A stretch of DNA of 64,000 bases from assembly GCA_965212595.1 (NCBI GenBank), contig CBDBVE010000005.1:1-64000 (forward strand). The letters are read 5' to 3'. The notes under the pieces were generated by a model. That model was not told where the DNA came from. It worked only from the letters and a program-made list of their open reading frames with translations, and searched no databases. The translations under genes and the position numbers were made by a program. Below, in pieces: positions 1 through 7,327 of the stretch; the stretch's first letter is position 1, and every line of letters starts with the position of its first letter. The DNA comes from Poritiphilus sp965212595 (GTDB taxonomy: Bacteria > Bacteroidota > Bacteroidia > Flavobacteriales > Flavobacteriaceae).

Positions 1-27
1 TGACTTAAACCAAGACTAGGATTTGTA

Positions 28-870
28 CTAACCGTTTATACGGATACGGACTGAGTTGCCATTCTGCCCTTTCTTTTTGCCACCACTATACATTTTGTTC
101 ATTTTCTCGGCCTGTTCCCGCATGATGGTTTCATATTCCTCCGCACTTACTTTTTTTCCTTTTTTAGGGGTTTCTATGGCTATTTCATCTTTGGGATTCA
201 ATACTATTTTGTTACAAACCATCACCCGGCTCCCGTTACTTACTTCCAGGATTAATCCCGGCAGTCCCCAAAAAGTGTCCGGTCCATGATTCACAGAAAT
301 TTCAGGAGTGTACCAGGCAGTAATTGTCTCAATTCGTTTTTCTTCCTTTTCTTCTGTTTCTCCATCCACCTCAGAAATACGCATTTCTGTTATTTCGCGT
401 TCCGTAGTGGCTTTGTAGCAAGTATATTGCCCTATCTGTTTTGTTTCATCTGTCATTTCCCATTCGTAAACCTCCAGGGGGCCCGAAACCAGGAATAACT
501 TTCCAAAAGCATCAGCAGTCTCAAGAAAATTCTTCTTGGCGGTGTTCTTGTATAGCAGACCATCGGCTCCCCCACCAACGCCTACCATCATCACCCTAAC
601 GCCAGCATCCCCCGTTTCTTTCTCCAATTTTTCTATTTCCTTCCAGTTAGACTCAGAGGCGTTGAAGGTGAGCGTATACTCCCTTTGCATGGCCTTCATC
701 AACTGTTGCTGAATTCTGCTTTGCTCATCGGCCGAAACTCTTGAGCTATCCAATGCTATGTTCATTTTCATAGCGGTCTTATAAGTTGCCAAACCCGTGA
801 ACTCCTGAGCAAAAGCTTTGGTAGTCAATAAAATAGATAGTGCCATAATTAAGCTTGCCAATTTCTTCAT
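28..870 (-). CDS. GLPGLI family secreted protein
   Basis: The 280-residue protein starts with a signal peptide (MKKLASLIMALSILLTTKAFA) and carries the signature GLPGLI at about residues 202-207, preceded by DTFW. This family is widespread in Bacteroidota, exported to the envelope, and has no established biochemical role. I chose the ATG at 868-870 because an upstream in-frame ATG at 906 would add 12 residues in front of a good signal peptide. The C-terminus is basic (GGKKKGQNGNSVRIRING). It diverges from a histidine kinase/response regulator pair on the other strand, so it may be a target or cofactor of that system; this is inference from position only. Confidence 0.9.
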   Translation of the reverse strand: MKKLASLIMALSILLTTKAFAQEFTGLATYKTAMKMNIALDSSRVSADEQSRIQQQLMKAMQREYTLTFNASESNWKEIEKLEKETGDAGVRVMMVGVGGGADGLLYKNTAKKNFLETADAFGKLFLVSGPLEVYEWEMTDETKQIGQYTCYKATTEREITEMRISEVDGETEEKEEKRIETITAWYTPEISVNHGPDTFWGLPGLILEVSNGSRVMVCNKIVLNPKDEIAIETPKKGKKVSAEEYETIMREQAEKMNKMYSGGKKKGQNGNSVRIRING

Positions 871-972
871 AACTTTTGTTTTTAGTTCGTATTTCTTGAG
901 ACACAAAGTTGCACTACCAACGGCAGCAAGATGGTTAACCAGTGTTAACGTCTGTTAAGCGATGGGCAAACA

Positions 973-2466
973 GTGAATTATTGTGGCTACTTTTGGGGGG
1001 TGCGACAAGGAAATTACAGTAAACTGGTATATTTTATAGCGGCTACCATTATAGCCACTATAGCTTTGCAGTTGTATTGGAATATTCAAAACTACCAGGC
1101 AAATAAGCAGCGGCTCATCAACGAAGTACAAATAAGCCTGGATAATGGTTTGGAAGCTTATTTTGCCGAGTTGGCTAAAACAGATGTTTTCGCTTTTATT
1201 GATAACAGAAACGACAGTCTTCAAAGTGAACATAGGATGGAGTTTTGGAATTCTGTTAAAGAAGATTCTGTCTTCCTGAAAATCAAAACGGATACCTTAA
1301 ACTCCAAAACGGGCATCCAAGGTTTTACCACCCTTTTAGATTCGGGTAAAAGAGTGACCCAAATGAAGATTAGAGACAGCAGTATTGCCTCTATATTTAG
1401 AGGAAAAGGGAAGATTGATAGTATTGCCAGTCTGAAGGGTCTGGCAAATAAAATTATTGTTTCTATCACACGTGATACATTGGATTTTGAGCGTTTAGAT
1501 ACCATTTTCAGTAAGGAACTGGGGCGAAAAAACATAAGTATAGGGTATCAGATGAAACACCTAAAAAACGATTCTGCTTTACGTTCATTTAGTACCTCAG
1601 AGCCCAATGCTTTGGTTCTTTCTACCCTTTCAAAATCTACATATCTACCTCAGGATGAAAAACTTGAACTATTATTTACAAACCCAACATTAACCGTTCT
1701 AAAGCGGAGTACTACCGGAATTTTGCTCTCTTTTTTGCTCTCAGCCTGTATCATTACATGTTTGCTGTATCTGTTGCGAATTATTAAAAGGCAAAAGCAA
1801 CTAGCTTTAATTAAGAACGATCTGATAAGCAACATTACGCACGAATTCAAGACGCCTATCGCCACGGTCTCAACAGCTTTAGAGGGTATTAAAAGCTTTA
1901 ATCAAGCAAACAACAAAGAGAAAACCAAAAAGTACCTGGACATTTCAGGGCAACAACTGCGAAAGCTCCATCAAATGGTAGAAAAGCTATTGGAGACTGC
2001 AACACTAGACAGCGATCAGCTTTTGCTTCAAAAAGAGTCCTTAGATCTCATTCCCATGCTAAAAGACCTTGCTGAAAGGTACCAGATGCTTGCCGAGACG
2101 AAAGAACTCCGTTTTAGTAGCAACAAATCTCAATTTACAGCAGAAGTAGACCCATTTCACTTTGAGAATGCCATCGCCAATTTGATTGACAATGCTATAA
2201 AATATGGTGGAAACAGTATCGAAATAAACGTTAATGCCCTTTTAAATAAAGTAGAAATTACGGTTGCCGACGATGGTGGTTATATAGATAGCTCGGAAAA
2301 GGAAAAAATCTTTGACAAATTCTATCGTATCCCAACCGGGAACAGACACGATGTTAAGGGTTTTGGAATTGGCCTTTTTTATTCTAAGAAGATCATCGAA
2401 AAACATGGGGGTACCATACAGCTCACTGCTGATAAAAAAAATACGGCTTTCAAAATCACCTTATGA
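973..2466 (+). CDS. Two-component sensor histidine kinase
   Basis: This inner-membrane sensor kinase passes phosphate to the response regulator encoded next. One helix lies at about residues 17-37, a roughly 210-residue periplasmic region follows, and a second helix is at 249-270. After it come the H-box (ISNITHEFKTP, phospho-acceptor His about 290), an N-box (FENAIANLIDNAIKYG) and G-boxes (VADDGG, GFGIGLF). The start is uncertain. The longest frame uses GTG at 973, another GTG is at 1000, and no ATG precedes the first helix. A TACTTTTG element at 988-995 fits the Bacteroidota -7 consensus; if it is used, translation must begin at or after about 1000. The stop overlaps the next start by 4 bases, indicating coupling. 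It resembles the RprX/RprY-like pairs of this phylum. Confidence 0.93.
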   Translation: MNYCGYFWGVRQGNYSKLVYFIAATIIATIALQLYWNIQNYQANKQRLINEVQISLDNGLEAYFAELAKTDVFAFIDNRNDSLQSEHRMEFWNSVKEDSVFLKIKTDTLNSKTGIQGFTTLLDSGKRVTQMKIRDSSIASIFRGKGKIDSIASLKGLANKIIVSITRDTLDFERLDTIFSKELGRKNISIGYQMKHLKNDSALRSFSTSEPNALVLSTLSKSTYLPQDEKLELLFTNPTLTVLKRSTTGILLSFLLSACIITCLLYLLRIIKRQKQLALIKNDLISNITHEFKTPIATVSTALEGIKSFNQANNKEKTKKYLDISGQQLRKLHQMVEKLLETATLDSDQLLLQKESLDLIPMLKDLAERYQMLAETKELRFSSNKSQFTAEVDPFHFENAIANLIDNAIKYGGNSIEINVNALLNKVEITVADDGGYIDSSEKEKIFDKFYRIPTGNRHDVKGFGIGLFYSKKIIEKHGGTIQLTADKKNTAFKITL

Positions 2467-3143
2467 GTGAAACCATTAAAATATTGCTTGCCGAGGACGA
2501 ACAGGCTCTGGGTATGATCGTTAAGGAAAGTTTAGAAACCAGGGATTTTGAAGTATTTTATTGCCAGAATGGAGAGGAGGCACTCTTACAATATGAAAAA
2601 GAAAAGCCGCAGGTGCTTGTATTAGATGTAATGATGCCCAAAAAGGACGGTTTTAGTCTGGCCAAAGAAATCAGATCAAAGGACGCTAAAATTCCAATAA
2701 TTTTTTTAACCGCCAAATCGCAGCCCAAGGACGTAGTTGATGGCTTTGAACATGGCGGTAATGATTACCTGAGAAAGCCCTTTAGTATAGAGGAACTCAT
2801 CATCAGGATAAAAGCCTTATTAGACCGTGTGAAATTAAAAGGTGGTTCGGACAACATTCCTATTGGTAGATACACCTTCAATAGAACCAGGCAAACACTC
2901 TCTTTCGGAGATGCACAAATGCCATTGACACACAGAGAGGCCGAATTGCTTTTTCATCTTTCTGAAAAGCGAAACGAAATTCTTGACCGTAGCTTTATTC
3001 TTAAAAAGATCTGGGGAGATGACGATTTTTTTAATGCGCGGAGTATGGACGTTTTCATCACCAAACTTCGGAAGAAATTAAAAAAGGATGAAGCTGTCCA
3101 GATTGTCAATATACGTGGCTACGGTTACAAGCTAATCTGTTAA
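2463..3143 (+). CDS. OmpR-family response regulator
   Basis: This 226-residue regulator has an N-terminal receiver domain with the acidic pocket (LLAEDE), the phospho-acceptor Asp in LVLDVMMPKKDGF, and the conserved Thr and Lys in FLTAKS and YLRKPF. It ends in a winged-helix DNA-binding domain of OmpR type (LTHREAELL, then the terminal IRGYGYKL hairpin). ATGA overlap with the upstream kinase shows they form one unit. Targets are unknown; the divergent GLPGLI gene is the nearest candidate. Confidence 0.95.
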   Translation: MSETIKILLAEDEQALGMIVKESLETRDFEVFYCQNGEEALLQYEKEKPQVLVLDVMMPKKDGFSLAKEIRSKDAKIPIIFLTAKSQPKDVVDGFEHGGNDYLRKPFSIEELIIRIKALLDRVKLKGGSDNIPIGRYTFNRTRQTLSFGDAQMPLTHREAELLFHLSEKRNEILDRSFILKKIWGDDDFFNARSMDVFITKLRKKLKKDEAVQIVNIRGYGYKLIC

Positions 3144-3293
3144 GACCAATAGCTAAAAGCCCGTGGAATAGGGCTTCTAAAGGATAAAGATAAATTCCTG
3201 GGTATTTCAACAACTATTTTTTCTGGTACAAGAGATACTTTGTATATTGTGTTCCTTTGACAGTACGACGCCAACTTAAAATTTCGACACAAT

Positions 3294-3908
3294 ATGCACA
3301 TTGCCGTTGCAGGTAACATTGGGGCAGGAAAAACCACCTTGACCAAACTTCTTTCTAAACATTACAAGTGGGAAGCTCATTTTGAAGATGTTGTAGATAA
3401 TCCTTACCTCGATGATTTTTATACACAAATGGAGCGTTGGAGCTTTAATTTGCAGATCTACTTTTTGAATAGCAGGTACCGTCAGATTTTGAAGATCAGG
3501 GAAAGTGGCAAGAATGTAATTCAGGACAGAACTATATATGAGGACGCTCATATCTTTGCTCCCAATCTCCACGCAATGGGTTTAATGACCAATAGGGATT
3601 TCAACAATTATTCCAGCCTTTTTGAACTTATGGAAAGCCTGGTGCAACCACCAGATCTACTGATCTATCTTAGAAGCTCTATCCCCAACCTAGTAAATCA
3701 GATTCACAAAAGAGGGCGGGATTATGAAAACACGATATCTATTGACTATTTAAGCAGACTAAATGAGCGCTACGAGGCGTGGGTACACAGCTACGAGAAG
3801 GGCAATCTACTTGTAATAGATGTAGACAAGCTGGATTTTGTGGACAATCCTGAACACCTTGGAGAGGTTATCAACAAAATTGACGCAGAAATTCACGGCT
3901 TGTTTTAG
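3294..3908 (+). CDS. Deoxynucleoside kinase
   Basis: A 204-residue cytosolic kinase that phosphorylates deoxynucleosides for nucleotide salvage. Visible motifs are the P-loop GNIGAGKTT at residues 7-15, the catalytic-region FEDVVDNPYLDDFY, the DR motif in IQDRTIYED, and the arginine-rich lid KRGRDYE. Length fits the bacterial dAK/dCK/dGK family. It follows the two-component system after a 150-base gap and ends just before a bidirectional terminator. A second copy of this domain is fused to FolK at 47617-48762, so the genome has at least two paralogues, probably with different base preference. Substrate cannot be assigned from sequence alone. Confidence 0.93.
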   Translation: MHIAVAGNIGAGKTTLTKLLSKHYKWEAHFEDVVDNPYLDDFYTQMERWSFNLQIYFLNSRYRQILKIRESGKNVIQDRTIYEDAHIFAPNLHAMGLMTNRDFNNYSSLFELMESLVQPPDLLIYLRSSIPNLVNQIHKRGRDYENTISIDYLSRLNERYEAWVHSYEKGNLLVIDVDKLDFVDNPEHLGEVINKIDAEIHGLF

Positions 3909-3934
3909 AAAAATTGTCTATTAGTCTCTAAAAT

Positions 3935-3961
3935 AAAAACCCCGGAAATTCCGGGGTTTTT
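3935..3961. terminator. Bidirectional intrinsic terminator
   Basis: A G/C-rich stem (ccccgg...ccgggg) is flanked by A's on the left and T's on the right. It lies between the convergent deoxynucleoside kinase and hppA genes and can end transcription on both strands. Confidence 0.9.
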
Positions 3962-3980
3962 ATTTGTCTAAAAAGGAGAT

Positions 3981-6386
3981 TTACTTTTCTTCCTCGATTT
4001 CTTTGATCACTTTTTTCATCTTGATATCGCTGGAGGCATCATCATTATACAGTCCATCAACTTTTGCCTTCACCTCATCCTTAGTTCCTTCAAAGATCTT
4101 TTCTTCTGTAGTTATTTCACCATTTTCTGTTATTATGGTAATAACTACTGCTTTCACCATATCACCTTCAGTGTTTTCCATCTTCACTTTTATCTCTTTC
4201 TTAACTTCATCGCCCATACTGTTTTCAGCATAAGCCATCATGCTATCTCCAGAAATTGCGATACTAGGAGCTATTACCAGGGCAACAACTGACATCAGCT
4301 TTAAAAGGATGTTCAATGAAGGTCCTGATGTATCTTTAAAAGGATCTCCTACGGTGTCGCCTACTACAGCAGCCTTATGTGCATCTGTGCCTTTTCTCCC
4401 TTGTTCTTCGATCATTTTCTTAGCATTATCCCAAGCTCCACCGGCATTCGACTGAAAGATAGCCATAAGCACCCCGCATGTGGTAACACCAGCAAGCAGT
4501 CCACCGAGCATTTCTGCTCCTCCTATAAATCCTACAGCGACAGGCACGGCAATGGCCAACAAGCCTGGAAATACCATTTCTTTAATGGAGGCCTTTGTAG
4601 AAATGGCAACACATTTATCGTACTCTGCAACTCCATCGGCAGCATCAAAGATCTTTCTATCTTCATCAGAAGCATTAGACATATCTGAGTCGTATTTACG
4701 CATTACCTCAAGAGCAGCATTCAAAGCTGGAATATCTCTGAATTGACGTCGTACTTCTTCAATCATCGCCATTGCAGCTCTCCCCACAGCATTCATTGAA
4801 AGTGCAGAAAATACAAATGGAAGCATTCCTCCGACCAGGAGGCCTGCCATAATATCGGGTTGAGAAACGTCGATAGCTGTAACATTAGCAGTTTTCATAA
4901 AGGCGGCAAAAAGGGCCAATGCAGTCAAGGCCGCAGAAGCAATCGCAAAACCTTTCCCGATCGCCGCTGTTGTATTTCCTACCGCATCTAACTTATCTGT
5001 TCTCTCGCGAACTTCGCTTGGGAGCTCTGCCATTTCGGCAATACCTCCTGCGTTGTCAGAGATAGGACCATAAGCATCAACAGCCAACTGAATTCCTGTA
5101 TTAGCAAGCATTCCTACTGCAGCAATGGCAATACCGTAAAGCCCTGCGAAATAGTGAGACAGCAAAATAGCTGCTGCAATGAGTAGAATCGGGATTGCTG
5201 TAGACATCATCCCAACACCCAATCCGGCGATAATGTTTGTTGCCGATCCAGTCTCAGATTGTCTAACAATGGCGCTAACAGGTTTTGTCCCTGTTCCGGT
5301 ATAATACTCTGTAACCTTTCCAACAAGCAGCCCAGCAACCAATCCGGCGATAGTAGCCCAGAAAACACCCATGGATGTATATTCGGTTCCGCCTTCAACC
5401 CAGGTTTCAGGAAGCATCTCTTTAATAATGAAAAAAGAAGCAACGAGCATTAAGAGGGCCGATCCAAACTCTCCAAAATTTAGGGCCTTATGAGGAGATC
5501 CTCCTTCTTTTACTTTTACAAAAAAGGTTCCTATAATGGACATCACTATCCCAATAGCCGCTAAAGCCAATGGCAGGTAAACTGCTCCAAGACCATCGAA
5601 CGAAGCTTGAAATTCTGGTAGTACCACGAACGAAGCACCAAGCACCATGGTACCTATAATAGAACCTACATAGGACTCAAATAAATCGGCCCCCATCCCA
5701 GCAACATCTCCAACATTATCGCCCACATTGTCAGCGATTGTGGCAGGGTTTAAGGGGTGATCTTCTGGTATACCAGCTTCTACCTTTCCTACCAAATCGG
5801 CACCTACATCAGCTGCCTTTGTATAAATACCACCTCCAACACGTGCAAAAAGTGCTATCGAAGAGGCACCAAGTGAGAAACCGGAAAGTACATTCAGTAC
5901 CTCTCCTATTCCCCAGCCCTGGCCGCTATAGATCATAAACAAGCCGCTAAGTCCTAAAACACCAAGTCCTACAACACCCAGCCCCATAACAGAACCTCCT
6001 GCAAAGGCTACTTCAAGGGCTTTTCCTAAAGACTGTCTGGCAGCATTGGTGGTTCTAACATTGGCTTTGGTAGCTACCTTCATCCCAATAAATCCAGCCA
6101 ACGCAGAACAGATAGCTCCCACTATAAATGACACAGCCACCATACCATTTGAACCTTCCTCAGAAGCTCCTTTAAAATAGAGTAGTACTGCTACCGCTGC
6201 AACAAAAATCGCCAGGATCTTGTATTCTGCTTTTAGGAAAGACATTGCTCCATCGGCAATATTCTTAGCAATTCTCGACATTTTTTCTTCTCCTTCAGCT
6301 TGCTTAGCTACCCACGCGTTCTTAATAAACACGAAAAGCAAGGCCAAAACACCAAATGCCGGTAAAAAGTTTACGATTAGTTCCAT
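3981..6386 (-). CDS. hppA: Membrane ion-pumping pyrophosphatase, K+-dependent type
   Basis: This integral membrane enzyme hydrolyses PPi and uses the energy to pump H+ and/or Na+. The substrate-site motif DVGADLVGKVE lies at about 193-203, followed by DNVGDNVGDVAGMGADLFE, and the second acidic site VGDTVGDPFKDTSGPS at about 675-690. GNTTAAIGKG at about 470-479 has Ala where K+-independent enzymes have Lys, so a K+-dependent enzyme is expected; these are often Na+ pumps. Ion specificity is not certain. The protein is 801 residues, longer than most homologues, because the last 83 residues form a charged soluble tail after the final helix. It is next to ppa, transcribed the same way but separated by a terminator. 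Confidence 0.97.
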   Translation of the reverse strand: MELIVNFLPAFGVLALLFVFIKNAWVAKQAEGEEKMSRIAKNIADGAMSFLKAEYKILAIFVAAVAVLLYFKGASEEGSNGMVAVSFIVGAICSALAGFIGMKVATKANVRTTNAARQSLGKALEVAFAGGSVMGLGVVGLGVLGLSGLFMIYSGQGWGIGEVLNVLSGFSLGASSIALFARVGGGIYTKAADVGADLVGKVEAGIPEDHPLNPATIADNVGDNVGDVAGMGADLFESYVGSIIGTMVLGASFVVLPEFQASFDGLGAVYLPLALAAIGIVMSIIGTFFVKVKEGGSPHKALNFGEFGSALLMLVASFFIIKEMLPETWVEGGTEYTSMGVFWATIAGLVAGLLVGKVTEYYTGTGTKPVSAIVRQSETGSATNIIAGLGVGMMSTAIPILLIAAAILLSHYFAGLYGIAIAAVGMLANTGIQLAVDAYGPISDNAGGIAEMAELPSEVRERTDKLDAVGNTTAAIGKGFAIASAALTALALFAAFMKTANVTAIDVSQPDIMAGLLVGGMLPFVFSALSMNAVGRAAMAMIEEVRRQFRDIPALNAALEVMRKYDSDMSNASDEDRKIFDAADGVAEYDKCVAISTKASIKEMVFPGLLAIAVPVAVGFIGGAEMLGGLLAGVTTCGVLMAIFQSNAGGAWDNAKKMIEEQGRKGTDAHKAAVVGDTVGDPFKDTSGPSLNILLKLMSVVALVIAPSIAISGDSMMAYAENSMGDEVKKEIKVKMENTEGDMVKAVVITIITENGEITTEEKIFEGTKDEVKAKVDGLYNDDASSDIKMKKVIKEIEEEK

Positions 6387-6420
6387 ATTTGTTTAGTTAT
6401 TTACGAAGTTAAAACGGGGG

Positions 6421-6428
6421 CAAAAGTA
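6421..6428 (-). promoter_or_regulatory. -7 promoter element for hppA
   Basis: On the reverse strand this reads TACTTTTG, an exact match to the Bacteroidota TAnnTTTG -7 element, 35 bases before the hppA ATG. I see no good TTG -33 element at the usual distance. Confidence 0.6.
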
Positions 6429-6443
6429 GTAAAATGGATTAGA

Positions 6444-6478
6444 ATAAAAAAGCAATATCGTTCAAGTGATATTGCTTA
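6444..6478 (-). terminator. Intrinsic terminator of ppa
   Basis: A 10-bp perfect stem (aagcaatatc / gatattgctt) with an 8-base loop is followed on the reverse strand by a run of T's. It separates ppa from hppA. Confidence 0.85.
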
Positions 6479-6502
6479 ATTTTCAGGAATTTAGAAATTG
6501 TA

Positions 6503-7030
6503 TTACTTGATGCTTACCTCTTTGTTTGGGACATCGCTTTCTGCGAACCTGTTGATGCATTTTGCGACAATTTCTCTTGCCTCCCGGACATCACCCCATC
6601 CACCGACATCTACCTTTTTTTTTTCCAGATCTTTGTACACTTTAAAAAAGTGTTCTATTTCTTTTATCAAATGCGGATTGAGCTCACTGAGGTCGTTGAC
6701 CCTATTCCCGATAGGGTCTGAAACAGGAACACAAATTACTTTTTCATCCGGACCCTTTTCGTCAGCCATATGGAATACTCCAATTGGTTTTACCTCCATC
6801 ACACAGCCAGGGAAGGTTGGTTCGGTAACCAAGACCAGAACATCCAGAGGGTCTCCGTCCAAAGCTAAAGTTTCTGGAACAAAGCCGTAGTCGGCGGGGT
6901 ACATCATAGAAGAAAAGATCATTCTGTCATAGCGGATCTTCTTCAATTCAAAGTCGTATTCGTACTTATTTCTGCTTCCCTTTGGGATTTCAATTAAGAC
7001 ATCAAATGAGGTTACTTCTGCTGGGGTCAT
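6503..7030 (-). CDS. ppa: Inorganic pyrophosphatase, family I
   Basis: This soluble enzyme hydrolyses PPi from biosynthesis to 2 Pi with Mg2+. The signature LALDGDPLDVLVL supplies the metal-binding aspartates, and the N-terminal substrate-site residues are seen in IEIPKGSRNKYEYD. The chosen ATG at 7028-7030 gives 175 residues. A TTG further upstream at 7052-7054 is in frame but lies inside a TAACTTTG -7 element, so it cannot be the start. Together with hppA the cell can either waste or conserve PPi energy. Confidence 0.96.
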   Translation of the reverse strand: MTPAEVTSFDVLIEIPKGSRNKYEYDFELKKIRYDRMIFSSMMYPADYGFVPETLALDGDPLDVLVLVTEPTFPGCVMEVKPIGVFHMADEKGPDEKVICVPVSDPIGNRVNDLSELNPHLIKEIEHFFKVYKDLEKKKVDVGGWGDVREAREIVAKCINRFAESDVPNKEVSIK

Positions 7031-7051
7031 AGGTATTGTTTTATTGCTTTG

Positions 7052-7059
7052 CAAAGTTA
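7052..7059 (-). promoter_or_regulatory. -7 promoter element for ppa
   Basis: The reverse strand reads TAACTTTG (TAnnTTTG consensus), 21 bases before the ppa ATG. It overlaps a possible upstream TTG start and therefore decides against it. Confidence 0.65.
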
Positions 7060-7180
7060 AGGTTTATTGGTGAGTTAGAAACTGTGGGTTGCGAGATACC
7101 GGCAGTGGGTTTCAGGATCTTTTTAATTTGGTCCTATGCCCTATCTGGAGCTTATCCTCTTTAGTTAATGAATGCTTTAA

Positions 7181-7260
7181 ATCCAAAATTCAGACCTGGG
7201 GTCTAGACCCCACCCCGTAACAAGATAAAAGCACTCCATGCAATTTAAAAGCAACTAACT
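7181..7260. repeat. Dispersed intergenic element, copy A, with 16-bp palindrome
   Basis: The centre is a perfect 16-bp palindrome TGGGGTCTAGACCCCA at 7197-7212 followed by CCCC. A similar arrangement recurs at 62387-62475, where both the palindromic core and a downstream block (ATG[C/T]AATTT...GCAACT) are shared. It fills most of the 297-base gap between the DUF5686 gene and ppa, in which I see no ORF. Confidence 0.55.
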
Positions 7261-7327
7261 GTTGTAGAATTGATGACGAAATGAAAAATGCCTATAGACT
7301 ATCTCAATCTATCACTATTTCACCCAC

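Noticed and set aside
5738..5938. Forward ORFs inside hppA and similar antisense ORFs in bamA, clpX, sppA and mutS
   Set aside because: They lie opposite strongly conserved genes, have no recognisable domains or ribosome-binding sites, and are frame shadows.
7031..7054. Longer N-terminus of ppa from TTG at 7052-7054
   Set aside because: The TTG is inside the TAACTTTG promoter element and the added residues are not typical of the family.
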